From Nocardia jejuensis NBRC 103114 (GTDB lineage: Bacteria > Actinomycetota > Actinomycetes > Mycobacteriales > Mycobacteriaceae), in the NCBI RefSeq assembly GCF_001613145.1, contig NZ_BDBU01000027.1, positions 1 through 64,000 of the forward strand: DNA of 64,000 nucleotides, read 5' to 3'. Of the stretch, positions 1-8,095 are shown piece after piece. The position numbers and the translations under genes are program-made. Within the stretch, counting starts at the first letter, position 1, and every line of letters starts with the position of its first letter. The notes under the pieces were generated by a model. The model was not told the DNA's origin and searched no databases. It saw only the letters and a program-made list of their open reading frames with translations.

Positions 1-782
1 TGTGCCTCGTGTTCGGGGGAGGCCAGCGCGACCGTCTCGTCCCACCAGAGATCGCGGCCTACCGTCCAGGGGACGTCCAGTCCGGTGCGCCGGACCACCA
101 GCACGTGTTCCACCGACGAGTCGGCCACCCCCTCGGTGGCCGACTCATCGTGGGCGGCAAGCGCTTCGTCGACCGCGTACTTGATCGGCGCGGGCTTGCC
201 CCGCCGCCACTGACCGTCGGTGGTGATGACCAATCGGGCCCGGGCGTCCTGCACGCGCTGGCGCAGGGCGCCGGCCGAGAAGCCCGCGAACACCACCGAA
301 TGCACCAGGCCGAGGCGGGCGCAGGCCAGCATGGAGACGATGGCCTCGGGGATCATCGGCATGTAGATCGCGACGCGGTCACCGGCCACCAGGCCGAGGT
401 CGGTGAAGTAGTTGGCGGCGCGGGACACCTCGGCCAGCAGATCGGCGTAGGTCAGGTCGCGGGAGTCGCCCGGCTCGCCCTCCCAGTGGATGGCGACCTG
501 ATCGCCGTGCCCGTCCAGCACGTGCCGGTCGACGCAGTTGTAGGCGACATTGAGCTTTCCGCCGACGAACCAGCGGGCCACCGGCGCGCCGGACCAGTCC
601 AGGACCTGGGACCACGGCTGATCCCAGTGCAAGCGTCCGGCCTGCTCGGCCCAGAACGCCTCCCGATCGGCGTGCGATCGGTCGTAGAGCGAGGCGTCGG
701 TATTGGCCTGCGCCACAAAGGATTCGCTGGGTGCGAAGGTGGCGGGCCGTGCGATACCGGGTTCGGGGGCCGTGCTGGTCAC
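1..782 (-). CDS. acsA: Acetyl-CoA synthetase, N-terminal part (cut by window edge)
   Basis: AMP-forming acetate-CoA ligase, which activates cytoplasmic acetate to acetyl-CoA. About 260 N-terminal residues are visible and the rest lies left of position 1 (the family is about 650 aa). Reading leftwards from the GTG at 782 gives the typical ACS N-terminus, with ARWFVGGKLNVAYNCVDRH near residue 80, HWEGEPGDSRDLTYADL, and the GLVHSVVFAGFSAGAL stretch of the adenylate-forming fold. An AGGAG ribosome-binding site precedes the GTG. It lies 169 bp downstream of actP on the same strand, so acetate uptake and activation are adjacent. A 13-bp hairpin sits between the two genes, so ACS may have its own or attenuated expression. 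Confidence 0.93.
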   Translation of the reverse strand, partial: MTSTAPEPGIARPATFAPSESFVAQANTDASLYDRSHADREAFWAEQAGRLHWDQPWSQVLDWSGAPVARWFVGGKLNVAYNCVDRHVLDGHGDQVAIHWEGEPGDSRDLTYADLLAEVSRAANYFTDLGLVAGDRVAIYMPMIPEAIVSMLACARLGLVHSVVFAGFSAGALRQRVQDARARLVITTDGQWRRGKPAPIKYAVDEALAAHDESATEGVADSSVEHVLVVRRTGLDVPWTVGRDLWWDETVALASPEHEA

Positions 783-860
783 TGCGTTGACTCCTGTTCC
801 GAGGACGGGATGTTCTGGGGGCGGGGTGTTTGGGGGCGGGGTGTTCTGGGGGGCAGGGCG

Positions 861-895
861 GAGAGGGGCTGTCATCGTGTGAGACAACCCCTCTC
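861..895 (-). terminator. Stem-loop between actP and acsA
   Basis: A 13-bp inverted repeat (arms 861-873 and 883-895, one G-U-type mismatch) with a 9-nt loop. It lies 57 bp after the actP stop and before acsA. There is no clear U-run. It could be a partial terminator or mRNA-processing site that separates symporter and synthetase expression. Confidence 0.45.
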
Positions 896-951
896 ACGTC
901 CGGTGCCGGGCGGCCGGCTACCTGCTCATCGTGGCGCGGCCGCGTGGATTC

Positions 952-2586
952 TCAATGGGAGACGGCCTTTTCGGCGCCGACGCCGGTGAGGGCGCGCACC
1001 TCCATCTCCGCGGCCTTGTACGGATCCTCCTTGTCGCGGCCGATGAAGGTTCCGACGATGCCCAGGACGAAGGCCAGGGGGATCGACACGATGCCGGGGT
1101 TGGACAGCGGGAACCAGTCGAAGTCCATGCTCGACAACATGGCGGTCTTGTTCCCCGATACCGCGGGGGAGAAGACGATCAGCACGATGGTGGAGATCAG
1201 GCCGCCGTACATGCTGAACAGCGCGCCGGTGGTGTTGAAGCGCTTCCAGAACAGCGAGTACAGGATGGTCGGCAGGTTCGCGGCCGCCGCGACCGCGAAG
1301 GCCAGGGCCACCAGGAACGCGATGTTCTGGCCGTTGGCGAGAATGCCCAGGCCGATCGCGATGACGCCGACCACGACGGCCGTGATCCGGGAGACCTTGA
1401 CCTGCTCGTGCTCGGATGCCTTGCCGCGCTTGATGACTCCGGCGTAGATATCGTGCGCGAAGGAGGCGGACGCCGTGATTGTCAGGCCCGCGACCACCGC
1501 CAGGATGGTGGCGAAGGCGACCGCGGAAATGATGCCGAGCAGCACCACGCCGCCGAGTTCGAACGCCAGCAGCGGGGCCGCGGAATTCTGCCCGCCCGCC
1601 GCGGCCAGGATCTTGTCCGGGCCGACGATGGCGGCCGCGCCGTAGCCCAGCACCAGGGTGAACAGGTAGAACGCACCGATCAGGCCGATCGCCCAGACCA
1701 CCGAGCGGCGAGCTTCCTTGGCGGTGGGGACGGTGTAGAAGCGCATCAGCACATGCGGCAGGCCCGCGGTGCCCAGGACCAGCGCCAGGCCCAGCGACAG
1801 GAAGTTCAACTTGGAGGTGCCGGTGCCGCCGTACTGCGCGCCGGGCGCGAGTACATCGCGTTGCGCCACAGCCTTACTGGTGGATTCCGAGACGTGTTCC
1901 TGGGCCGAACCCAGGATCTCGGACAGGTTGAAGCTGAACTTCGACAGCACCAGGACGGTCATGAACGCCGCGCCGGTGATCAGCAGCACGGCCTTGATGA
2001 TCTGCACCCAGGTGGTGCCCTTCATGCCGCCGACCAGCACGTACGTGATCATGAGCAGGCCGACCACGGCGATCACGATGGACTGCCCGGTGCGGCTCTT
2101 GATATCCAGCAGCAGCGCGACCAGGCCGCCCGCGCCGGCCATCTGGGCCAGCAGGTAGAACAGCGAGACCGCCAGGGTGGTGAGGGCGGCGGCGGTGCGC
2201 ACCGGACCCTGCTTCAGGCGGAAGCTCAGGACATCGGCCATGGTGAACTTGCCGGTGTTCCTGAGCATTTCGGCGACCAGCAGCAGGGCCACCAGCCAGG
2301 CCACCAGAAAGCCGATGGAGTACAGGAAGCCGTCGTAGCCGTAGACGGCGATGGCGCCCGCGATGCCGAGAAAGCTTGCGGCCGAGAGATAGTCGCCCGC
2401 GATGGCGATGCCGTTCTGCGGTCCGGAGAAGCCGCGACCGCCGGTGAAGAAGTCCGCGGCGGTGGCGTTGTTCCGGCTGGCGCGGATCACCACGACCATG
2501 GTGACGGCGACGAACACCGCGAAGATCGCGATATTGGCGGTCGGATTGCCGACGGTGGACTCTGCGGCAAGGGTGCTGGTGCTCAC
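952..2586 (-). CDS. actP: Cation/acetate symporter ActP (SSS family)
   Basis: Sodium:solute symporter of the ActP/MctC type, an inner-membrane permease taking up acetate or other short monocarboxylates. 544 aa with the hydrophobic profile of about 13 membrane segments. Family signatures include the early GDYLSAASFLGIAGAIA segment (about residues 64-80) and the GLPHVLMRFYTVP segment that typifies ActP. The GTG start at 2586 overlaps the stop of the upstream DUF485 gene (GTGA), implying translational coupling. Acetyl-CoA synthetase follows. A second SSS permease and a two-component system lie upstream on the same strand, which suggests control by an extracellular carboxylate signal. Exact substrate is inferred from family and neighbours. 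Confidence 0.92.
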   Translation of the reverse strand: MSTSTLAAESTVGNPTANIAIFAVFVAVTMVVVIRASRNNATAADFFTGGRGFSGPQNGIAIAGDYLSAASFLGIAGAIAVYGYDGFLYSIGFLVAWLVALLLVAEMLRNTGKFTMADVLSFRLKQGPVRTAAALTTLAVSLFYLLAQMAGAGGLVALLLDIKSRTGQSIVIAVVGLLMITYVLVGGMKGTTWVQIIKAVLLITGAAFMTVLVLSKFSFNLSEILGSAQEHVSESTSKAVAQRDVLAPGAQYGGTGTSKLNFLSLGLALVLGTAGLPHVLMRFYTVPTAKEARRSVVWAIGLIGAFYLFTLVLGYGAAAIVGPDKILAAAGGQNSAAPLLAFELGGVVLLGIISAVAFATILAVVAGLTITASASFAHDIYAGVIKRGKASEHEQVKVSRITAVVVGVIAIGLGILANGQNIAFLVALAFAVAAAANLPTILYSLFWKRFNTTGALFSMYGGLISTIVLIVFSPAVSGNKTAMLSSMDFDWFPLSNPGIVSIPLAFVLGIVGTFIGRDKEDPYKAAEMEVRALTGVGAEKAVSH

Positions 2587-2933
2587 AGCCCGCCCTCCTC
2601 GATCTTGGTGCGGAGCGCGGCGGCGCGCGGGTCCAGTTCCCGGTTGGCGAACCGTACGTAGAAACCGGTGATCAGGAAGGTGGAGACGAATTGCGCCAAT
2701 CCCAGGAGCAATCCGACATTGATGTTCCCGATCACCCTGTGTGCCATGAAGTCGTGCGCGTACGCGCCGAGCACCACGTACAGCACGTACCAGGTGAGGA
2801 AGAGGGCTGTCATCGGGAAGACGTACCGGCGCAGCCGGGTTCGCAGTTCCTGAAACTCCGGACTGGCTTGGACGGCCGCGAATTCCGCGGCGGTCGGGGT
2901 GTGCGGCGGGGTCCCGCCGATCTCCGTGCTCAT
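2583..2933 (-). CDS. DUF485 small membrane protein (YjcH-like)
   Basis: 116 aa with two hydrophobic segments (about residues 39-58 and 72-95), typical of DUF485 proteins encoded immediately before actP (E. coli yjcH-actP arrangement). The ATG at 2933 is chosen because AGGAC lies upstream and the peptide is family length; the frame stays open for 160 further codons upstream without family resemblance. The 3' end overlaps the actP start by 4 bp. Its role is probably as an accessory subunit or stabiliser of the symporter; no enzymatic motif is visible. Confidence 0.88.
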   Translation of the reverse strand: MSTEIGGTPPHTPTAAEFAAVQASPEFQELRTRLRRYVFPMTALFLTWYVLYVVLGAYAHDFMAHRVIGNINVGLLLGLAQFVSTFLITGFYVRFANRELDPRAAALRTKIEEGGL

Positions 2934-3085
2934 CGAACGTCCTAGCTGTGTGACGTGGCTTACTTGACGCAGGACGTTAGCGAGGTCGGGGCGCGGATAT
3001 CGGATGTGGCGGCGGTCACTCGGTGAAGGTGCCCGACGGTGCGCCGAACGGTCGGTTCGGCGCGACGAGCGGTCGAGGAGTCGAT

Positions 3086-4840
3086 CTACCTGCGGCGCAG
3101 CTCGCCCTCGCGGTCCGACCCCAGTCCGAGGCGCTCGGGGGCGTGCAGCCGCACGAAGATTCGGCCGACCTCGCGAGCCGACTGACCATGGGTGAGCTTG
3201 CTGACCGCGATCATCGCGGCGAAGGCCAGCGGAACACTCACCGCCGCCGGATAACTCAGAATCGCCGCGAGCCAGCCGCTGGCCAGGTGTTCGTCGATGC
3301 CGCCCAGTACCGAGACCACCGTCGCCGCACCCGAGGTGAGACCACCCGCGAACAGTCCGGCCACGGCCCCGGTCGCGGTGAGTCCGCGCCACCAGATGCC
3401 CAGCACCAGCAGCGGGCACAGGGTCGAGGCGGCCACCGAGAAGGCCAGACCGACAGTGCGGGACAGGTCGAGGGAGGTGACGGCGATCGAAAGTGCCAGC
3501 GGCACAGCGCCGGACACGAGTGCGGCGACCCGGAAGTCGCGGATGCGGCCCCAGAGCATATCGGTGCCGATCACGCCCGCGATGCTCACCAGCAGGCCGG
3601 AGGAGGTGGACAGGAAGGCCGCGATGGCTCCCGCCGCCACCAGTGCGCCCAGGAGCTGACCCGGCAGTCCGGCGAGTACCGATCCCGGCAGCAGGAGCAC
3701 CGCCGCGTCGGAGGCCCCGGTGATCAGCAGTTGCGGGACGTACAGGCGGGCGAAAACGCCCAGGACCGTGGGGAACAGGTAGAACAGGCCGACCATTCCG
3801 ATGACCGTCAGTGCCGTCGCGCGGGCGGCCCGGCCGTCGGGGTTGGTGTAGAAGCGCACGAGGACGTGGGGCAGGCCCATGGTGCCGAGGAAGGTCGCGA
3901 TGATCAGCGAGTACACCTGGTAGAGCGGGTGTGGTCCGCCCAGTCCGTTGCCGGGGCGCAGCCAGGCCGCGCCGTCCGCGGGTGCGCCCGCCACGACCGG
4001 CACCGCGTCACCGGCTCGCAGGACCAGCGTGGTGCCCGCCGAGAGACGATGTTCGCCGGCGCTCACCTGCACCGGGCCGTTCACCGGCTGTGAGTCCAGG
4101 GTTCCGTCGATCGAAATATGCTGCGCCGCACCGAACTGCACTCGTACATCGGTGCTGACGTCCACTGTGGTGCGCTGGCTCACGGTGGGCGGAGCGGGCG
4201 TGCCCAGTTCGCGCTCGGCGCCGAAGAAGTGCACCGCCAGCACCAGGGCCGGGATGGCGATGGCGGTCAGTTTCAACCAGTACTGGAACGCCTGCACGAA
4301 CGTGATCGACCGCATGCCGCCGCCGACCACGGTCCCGATCACGATGGCGCCCACCGCGACCGCGCCCACCCAGCGGGGCAGACCCAGCAGGATCTGCAGG
4401 GTCAGTCCCGCGCCTTGGAACTGCGGAATCAGATACACCCCGCACACCAGCACCACGACCAGTGTCGCCAATCGCCGCAAACGCACTGAACCCAAACGGA
4501 ATTCGGCGAAGTCGGGCACGGTGTAGGCCCCCGACCGCCGCAGCGGAGCCGCGACGAACAGCAGCAGTCCGAGGTAGCCGGCGGTGAAGCCCACCGGGTA
4601 CCACAGCGCGTCCGCGCCGTACTTCGCGATCAGTCCCGCGACGCCGAGAAACGATGCGGCGGAGAGGTATTCGCCCGAGATCGCGGCGGCATTCCACCGC
4701 GCGCCCACACTGCGAGAGGCCACCAGGAAGTCCGACGTGGTTCGCGCCAGCCGCACGCCGTAGACCGCGAAACCCACCGTGGCCACCGCGGCCAGCACCA
4801 GCGCCGCCAGCGTGATCCACGAGCCCGAGGTCCACTCCAC
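3086..4840 (-). CDS. Sodium:solute symporter with extracellular insert domain
   Basis: Second SSS-family permease, 584 aa. It shares ActP-like signatures: GEYLSAASFLGVAGLIAKYG near residues 56-74 and GLPHVLVRFYTNPDGRAAR near 322-340. Between about residues 207 and 305 it carries a hydrophilic, Val/Thr-rich stretch (TVSQRTTVDVST, TTLVLRAGDAVPVV) that ActP lacks; its position in a loop between membrane segments suggests an exported beta-rich domain. GTG start at 4840, one base after the stop of the small membrane protein gene upstream, hence coupled. Substrate is unknown; acetate, pyruvate or another monocarboxylate is likely from context. Distinct from the actP gene 500 bp downstream. Confidence 0.85.
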   Translation of the reverse strand: MEWTSGSWITLAALVLAAVATVGFAVYGVRLARTTSDFLVASRSVGARWNAAAISGEYLSAASFLGVAGLIAKYGADALWYPVGFTAGYLGLLLFVAAPLRRSGAYTVPDFAEFRLGSVRLRRLATLVVVLVCGVYLIPQFQGAGLTLQILLGLPRWVGAVAVGAIVIGTVVGGGMRSITFVQAFQYWLKLTAIAIPALVLAVHFFGAERELGTPAPPTVSQRTTVDVSTDVRVQFGAAQHISIDGTLDSQPVNGPVQVSAGEHRLSAGTTLVLRAGDAVPVVAGAPADGAAWLRPGNGLGGPHPLYQVYSLIIATFLGTMGLPHVLVRFYTNPDGRAARATALTVIGMVGLFYLFPTVLGVFARLYVPQLLITGASDAAVLLLPGSVLAGLPGQLLGALVAAGAIAAFLSTSSGLLVSIAGVIGTDMLWGRIRDFRVAALVSGAVPLALSIAVTSLDLSRTVGLAFSVAASTLCPLLVLGIWWRGLTATGAVAGLFAGGLTSGAATVVSVLGGIDEHLASGWLAAILSYPAAVSVPLAFAAMIAVSKLTHGQSAREVGRIFVRLHAPERLGLGSDREGELRRR

Positions 4841-4841
4841 C

Positions 4842-5192
4842 TCAGTCCCCGGTCAATTCGCCGAAGTCCTGCTCGTTGCGCTCGGAGAGCCGCACGTACA
4901 CCCGCCCCACCCCGTACAGCAGCGGATAGACCAGTACCCCCAGCAGCAGCCACGGCACCCGGACCCCGGCCAGGGTGGCGGTTCCCAGCGGTCCCAGGAA
5001 CAGCAGGGGCAGTGCCCCCAGTGCCGCCACGGTCACCAACCCCAATCGCACCGCCACCCCGAACTGCGCCCGGATCAACCCCCCGATCAGCGCGGCCCCC
5101 ACCTCTGTCTGCTCCTGCACTTCCACCCGGGTTCGCACCACCCGGGCTCCTCGCCGCGCAGCCAGGACCACCCGCACCCGCTGCTGACTCAC
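4842..5192 (-). CDS. Small two-helix membrane protein preceding the SSS permease
   Basis: 116 aa when started at the GTG at 5192 (peptide begins SQQRVRVVLAARRG after the initiator). Two hydrophobic segments: about VRLGLVTVAALGALPLLFLG and VPWLLLGVLVYPLLYGVG. It is positioned relative to the 584-aa permease as DUF485 is relative to actP and is probably its small partner, although sequence similarity to DUF485 is not obvious. The frame is open up to 5336, but the extra N-terminal residues look unlike a membrane protein and no good ribosome-binding site was found for either start, so the start is uncertain. Confidence 0.7.
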   Translation of the reverse strand: MSQQRVRVVLAARRGARVVRTRVEVQEQTEVGAALIGGLIRAQFGVAVRLGLVTVAALGALPLLFLGPLGTATLAGVRVPWLLLGVLVYPLLYGVGRVYVRLSERNEQDFGELTGD

Positions 5193-5571
5193 CGCTGGGG
5201 CCCCGCGAAACCTGAAGCGGCACAGGGTGAACAGGTGACCGCGGATGAGGCCGTGTCGTGGCTGATCGACCCGATACCGCGGCACGTCGACGCCGAGTGT
5301 GCTCGATCCACCCGTCCGCCACTCGCATCCACCCAACTCGCGGTCAGGGTGTTGTCGTCACGTCGTTCGGGCGAAGGCAGCGGCGGTCGCGGCGCGCTCG
5401 CGCGCGAGGTGCACGAGAGCCGGGCCCGCGTCCGCACGCGAGATCCGGTCCGGTCGCGCCGTGGTTCCAGGCCCTCGGGCGTCCGGCGCTCGTCGGGCGG
5501 GACGCACCAGGTCCCGTGCGCCGATCGTCGATCGTCGGTGACGTGGTTGTCGGCGATGCGCGAACGCTGCC
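5193..5571. other. Intergenic stretch, no gene recognised
   Basis: About 380 bases between the response-regulator stop and the small membrane protein. Open frames exist on both strands but are Arg/Pro/Ser-rich with no family features, as expected by chance at this GC content. It may carry the promoter and LytTR-type binding sites of the permease operon; none could be assigned by eye. Confidence 0.5.
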
Positions 5572-6360
5572 TCATCGCGTCCCGCGCGGGCGGTGCGGAA
5601 TGAGCCGCTGCTTCAGATCGCGGACCTGGCGGCGGGCCACGGGCAGTTCCACGCAGGGGGAGTCGCCGTCGGCGCGGAGGCAGACGACGGTGCTCGTGCC
5701 GGTGTTTCGCAGGCCGGCGACCTGGTGCAGAGCCACCAGGTAGGAGCGGTGGACGCGCACGAAACCCGCTTCGTGCCAGCGTATTTCGAGTTCGGACAGG
5801 GGGATTCTGACCAGGTGGGAGCCGGTGCTGGTGTGCAGCCGGGCGTAGTCGCCGTCTGCCTCGACCCAGGTGACGGTGGCGCGGTCCACGAGGGTGGTGA
5901 CGCCGCCGAGTTCGACGGGGATCACCTCGTGCGGATCCGATCGGGACGCGGCGGCGGGCGGTGCGGCGGTTCGCGTCGCGGCGATCCGGCGGACGGATTC
6001 GGCCAACCGGGCCTCGCGCAGCGGTTTCAGCAGGTAGTCGACCGCGCCGAGATCGAACGCCGCGACCGCCTTGTCGTCGTGGGCGGTCACGAACACCACG
6101 GCCGGCGGGTGGGCGAAAGCCGAGAGGATCCCGGCCAGTTCGAGTCCGTCGAGTCCGGGCATGTCGATGTCCAGGAACACCGCGTCCACCGGATGCGTGC
6201 GCAACAGCCGCAGCGCCGAGGTCGCGTCTCCCGCGCCGTGTATCTCCCCGACCTCGTCCTGCGCGCGCAGGAGATAGACCAGCTCGTCCAGAGCCGGCTT
6301 CTCGTCGTCCACGGCCAGCACGCGCAGCGCACCGGACCCGTTGTCGGTGGTCTGAGTCAC
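5572..6360 (-). CDS. LytTR-family response regulator
   Basis: Cytoplasmic two-component regulator, 262 aa from the GTG at 6360. N-terminal receiver domain (about residues 11-130): acidic pair in RVLAVDDE, phospho-acceptor Asp64 in VFLDIDMPGLDG, Thr of FVTAHDD, and Lys of DYLLKPLRE. The C-terminal LytTR DNA-binding domain (about 150-255) includes the typical VEADGDYARLHTSTGSHLVRIPLSELE and FVRVHRSYLVAL stretches. It pairs with the LytS-type kinase encoded upstream on the same strand and is followed by the symporter genes, its likely targets. A further in-frame GTG at 6408 is possible; 6360 gives the more usual N-terminus. Confidence 0.88.
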   Translation of the reverse strand: MTQTTDNGSGALRVLAVDDEKPALDELVYLLRAQDEVGEIHGAGDATSALRLLRTHPVDAVFLDIDMPGLDGLELAGILSAFAHPPAVVFVTAHDDKAVAAFDLGAVDYLLKPLREARLAESVRRIAATRTAAPPAAASRSDPHEVIPVELGGVTTLVDRATVTWVEADGDYARLHTSTGSHLVRIPLSELEIRWHEAGFVRVHRSYLVALHQVAGLRNTGTSTVVCLRADGDSPCVELPVARRQVRDLKQRLIPHRPRGTR

Positions 6361-6709
6361 AGCCGTTCCATCGTACGGTGAGCCCCCGGCGCCAGGGACT
6401 CGCGTCACGAATCTTCGCCGGATGTCGGTGGCGGCGTCACGTGCCCCGGCTGTGAGGTGGTGTCGGAGTGCGGGGGAGTTCGGCTCGCGAGGGATGCGGT
6501 GCGCCTGGCGGTGACGGGTGGTGTGCGGATGTGGTGGAGTTCTGCGGTGCGCGCGGCGGTGTCAGGTGATGGCCGGGTGTGGTGGAGTTCTGCGGTGCGC
6601 GCGGCGGTGTCAGGTGAGGGCCGGGTGTGGTGGAGTTCTGCGAGGTGTGATGCGGTGCGCGCGGCAGGAACCGGCGTCCGGGTGCGCGGGGATGCGGTCC
6701 GGGTGGCGC
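6361..6709. other. Spacer between kinase and regulator genes, with tandem repeats
   Basis: About 350 bases separate two genes that normally sit back to back. The middle carries a 48-bp tandem repeat (listed separately). Frames through it encode a repeated 16-residue peptide on each strand, a consequence of the 48-bp period, with no recognisable family. Confidence 0.55.
6532..6675. repeat. 48-bp tandem repeat, about 2.5-3 copies
   Basis: Units begin at 6532, 6580 and 6628 with TGGTGGAGTTCTGCG. The first two units are nearly identical over 48 bp; the third diverges after its first 15 bases and then regains GATGCGGTGCGCGCGG. The repeat lies wholly between the two-component genes. Copy number could vary between strains. 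Confidence 0.8.
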
Positions 6710-7900
6710 TCAGGCGCGAATGCCCGCGCGGAACTTGGGGATTCGCATGCTGACCTTGGTGCCGGCGCCGAGGGCGGTCTCGACGACGAGGCCGTAGTCG
6801 TCGCCGAAGGCCGCGCGCAGCCGGTCGTCGACATTGGCCAGGCCGACGTGGGCGGATTCGGTGGAACCCGATGTGCCGGGTGCGGTTCGGAGGGAGTCGA
6901 GTTCGCCGGAGCGCAGGAGTTCGGGGTCCATGCCGATGCCGTCGTCCTCGACGGTGATGACGCAGTCGGGGCCTTCGTCGGCGGCCACCAGGGTTACGGT
7001 GCCGCCCTTGGGTTTTCCGGCCAGGCCATGCCGGACGGCGTTCTCGACGAGAGGTTGCAGGGCGAGGAAGGGCAGGACCACGTTGAGGACTTCGGGGGCT
7101 ATCTGCAGGCGTACCTGCAGGGCGTCGCCGAAGCGGGCGCGTTCGAGGATCAGGTAGCGGTCGATGTTCTTGAGTTCGTCTGCCAGGACGGTGAATTCGC
7201 CCGCGGTGCGGAACGAATAGCGGGTGAAGTCGGCGAAATCGAGAATGAGTTCGCGGGCTCGGGCGGGGTCGGTGCGCACGAAGGAGGCGATGGTGTTCAG
7301 GGCGTTGTAGATGAAGTGCGGGCTGATCTGCGCGCGCAGGGCGCGCACCTCGGCCCGGTCCAGGCGGGCGCGGGAGGCGTCCAGTTCGGCGAGTTCTATC
7401 TGGCCGCAGGCATATCGCGCCACCTCGGCGACCGCGCCGAGCTTGCCGGGGTCGGGCTGTTCGGTGGTCACCGCCCCGAGCGCGCCCACGATCCCACCGT
7501 GTTCGGTGGCCAGGGGCTGCGCGAGGAGGTTCAGTCCGGCGGTGCCGGGGCCCGAGACCAGCACCGGCCGGCCGGTCGCCACGGCCCGGCGCGCGGCGTC
7601 GGCGAACACCTCCCGGATCGGTTCGTACGGACCGTCCCACGCCAGCACGACCGCCTCGGCGTCGGCGATTCCCAGCGCCTCGGCGCCGGTGAGCACGCGC
7701 AGATGCGGCGCGGCCTCCCGCGCGGATTCCTCGGTGAGCCCGCGCCGCAACGGCCGGGCCGCCTGCGACGCGGTGTGCAGCGCCATGTGCACCGCGCGCT
7801 CGGCGGGCGTGGTCACCGTGCGCCGGGTGCGCGGCCACGCGAGCACCGCGCCGGCGATCAGGATTCCGGCGACCATGACCGCGGCGGCCGTCGCCGTCAT
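6710..7900 (-). CDS. LytS-family sensor histidine kinase
   Basis: Membrane-associated kinase, 396 aa from ATG 7900 (an in-frame TTG at 7927 is an alternative). One N-terminal membrane segment (about residues 5-22), then a GAF-like sensory region (about 60-160). The His_kinase domain has phospho-acceptor His195 in QISPHFIYNALNTI, and the C-terminal ATPase domain has N-box ENAVRHGL and G-box DDGIGMD. This is the architecture of LytS/YehU-type kinases that partner LytTR regulators. The regulator gene follows on the same strand. The gene is divergent from dnaE1. A GATAAT hexamer on the minus strand (7954-7959) is a plausible -10. Ligand unknown; the downstream symporters suggest a carboxylate. 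Confidence 0.87.
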   Translation of the reverse strand: MTATAAAVMVAGILIAGAVLAWPRTRRTVTTPAERAVHMALHTASQAARPLRRGLTEESAREAAPHLRVLTGAEALGIADAEAVVLAWDGPYEPIREVFADAARRAVATGRPVLVSGPGTAGLNLLAQPLATEHGGIVGALGAVTTEQPDPGKLGAVAEVARYACGQIELAELDASRARLDRAEVRALRAQISPHFIYNALNTIASFVRTDPARARELILDFADFTRYSFRTAGEFTVLADELKNIDRYLILERARFGDALQVRLQIAPEVLNVVLPFLALQPLVENAVRHGLAGKPKGGTVTLVAADEGPDCVITVEDDGIGMDPELLRSGELDSLRTAPGTSGSTESAHVGLANVDDRLRAAFGDDYGLVVETALGAGTKVSMRIPKFRAGIRA

Positions 7901-8083
7901 CGGGACCGGACGGGCGCCGTCACGCAATCGCTCCGCAACCTCTCCATCCCCCGATTATCACTGTCCCGTTGCCGCAGTGACATTCACCACGCGAATCCGG
8001 ACAATTCGCACGACACGCAAGGCCGCCACGCCGCCGGAACACCGATGCTCCGCGTGCCTTCAGAAGTAGTCGGTGGGGACGCT

Positions 8084-8089
8084 TAGTAT
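8084..8089 (+). promoter_or_regulatory. -10 element of dnaE1 (leaderless)
   Basis: TAGTAT lies 6 nt before the dnaE1 GTG at 8096, which places the transcription start at or next to the start codon. No Shine-Dalgarno sequence is present. Confidence 0.6.
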
Positions 8090-8095
8090 GTCTGC

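Noticed and set aside
6405-7838. 477-codon minus-strand frame with repeated 16-residue peptides
   Set aside because: Shadow of the sensor kinase gene; the peptide repeat is only the 48-bp DNA repeat read through.
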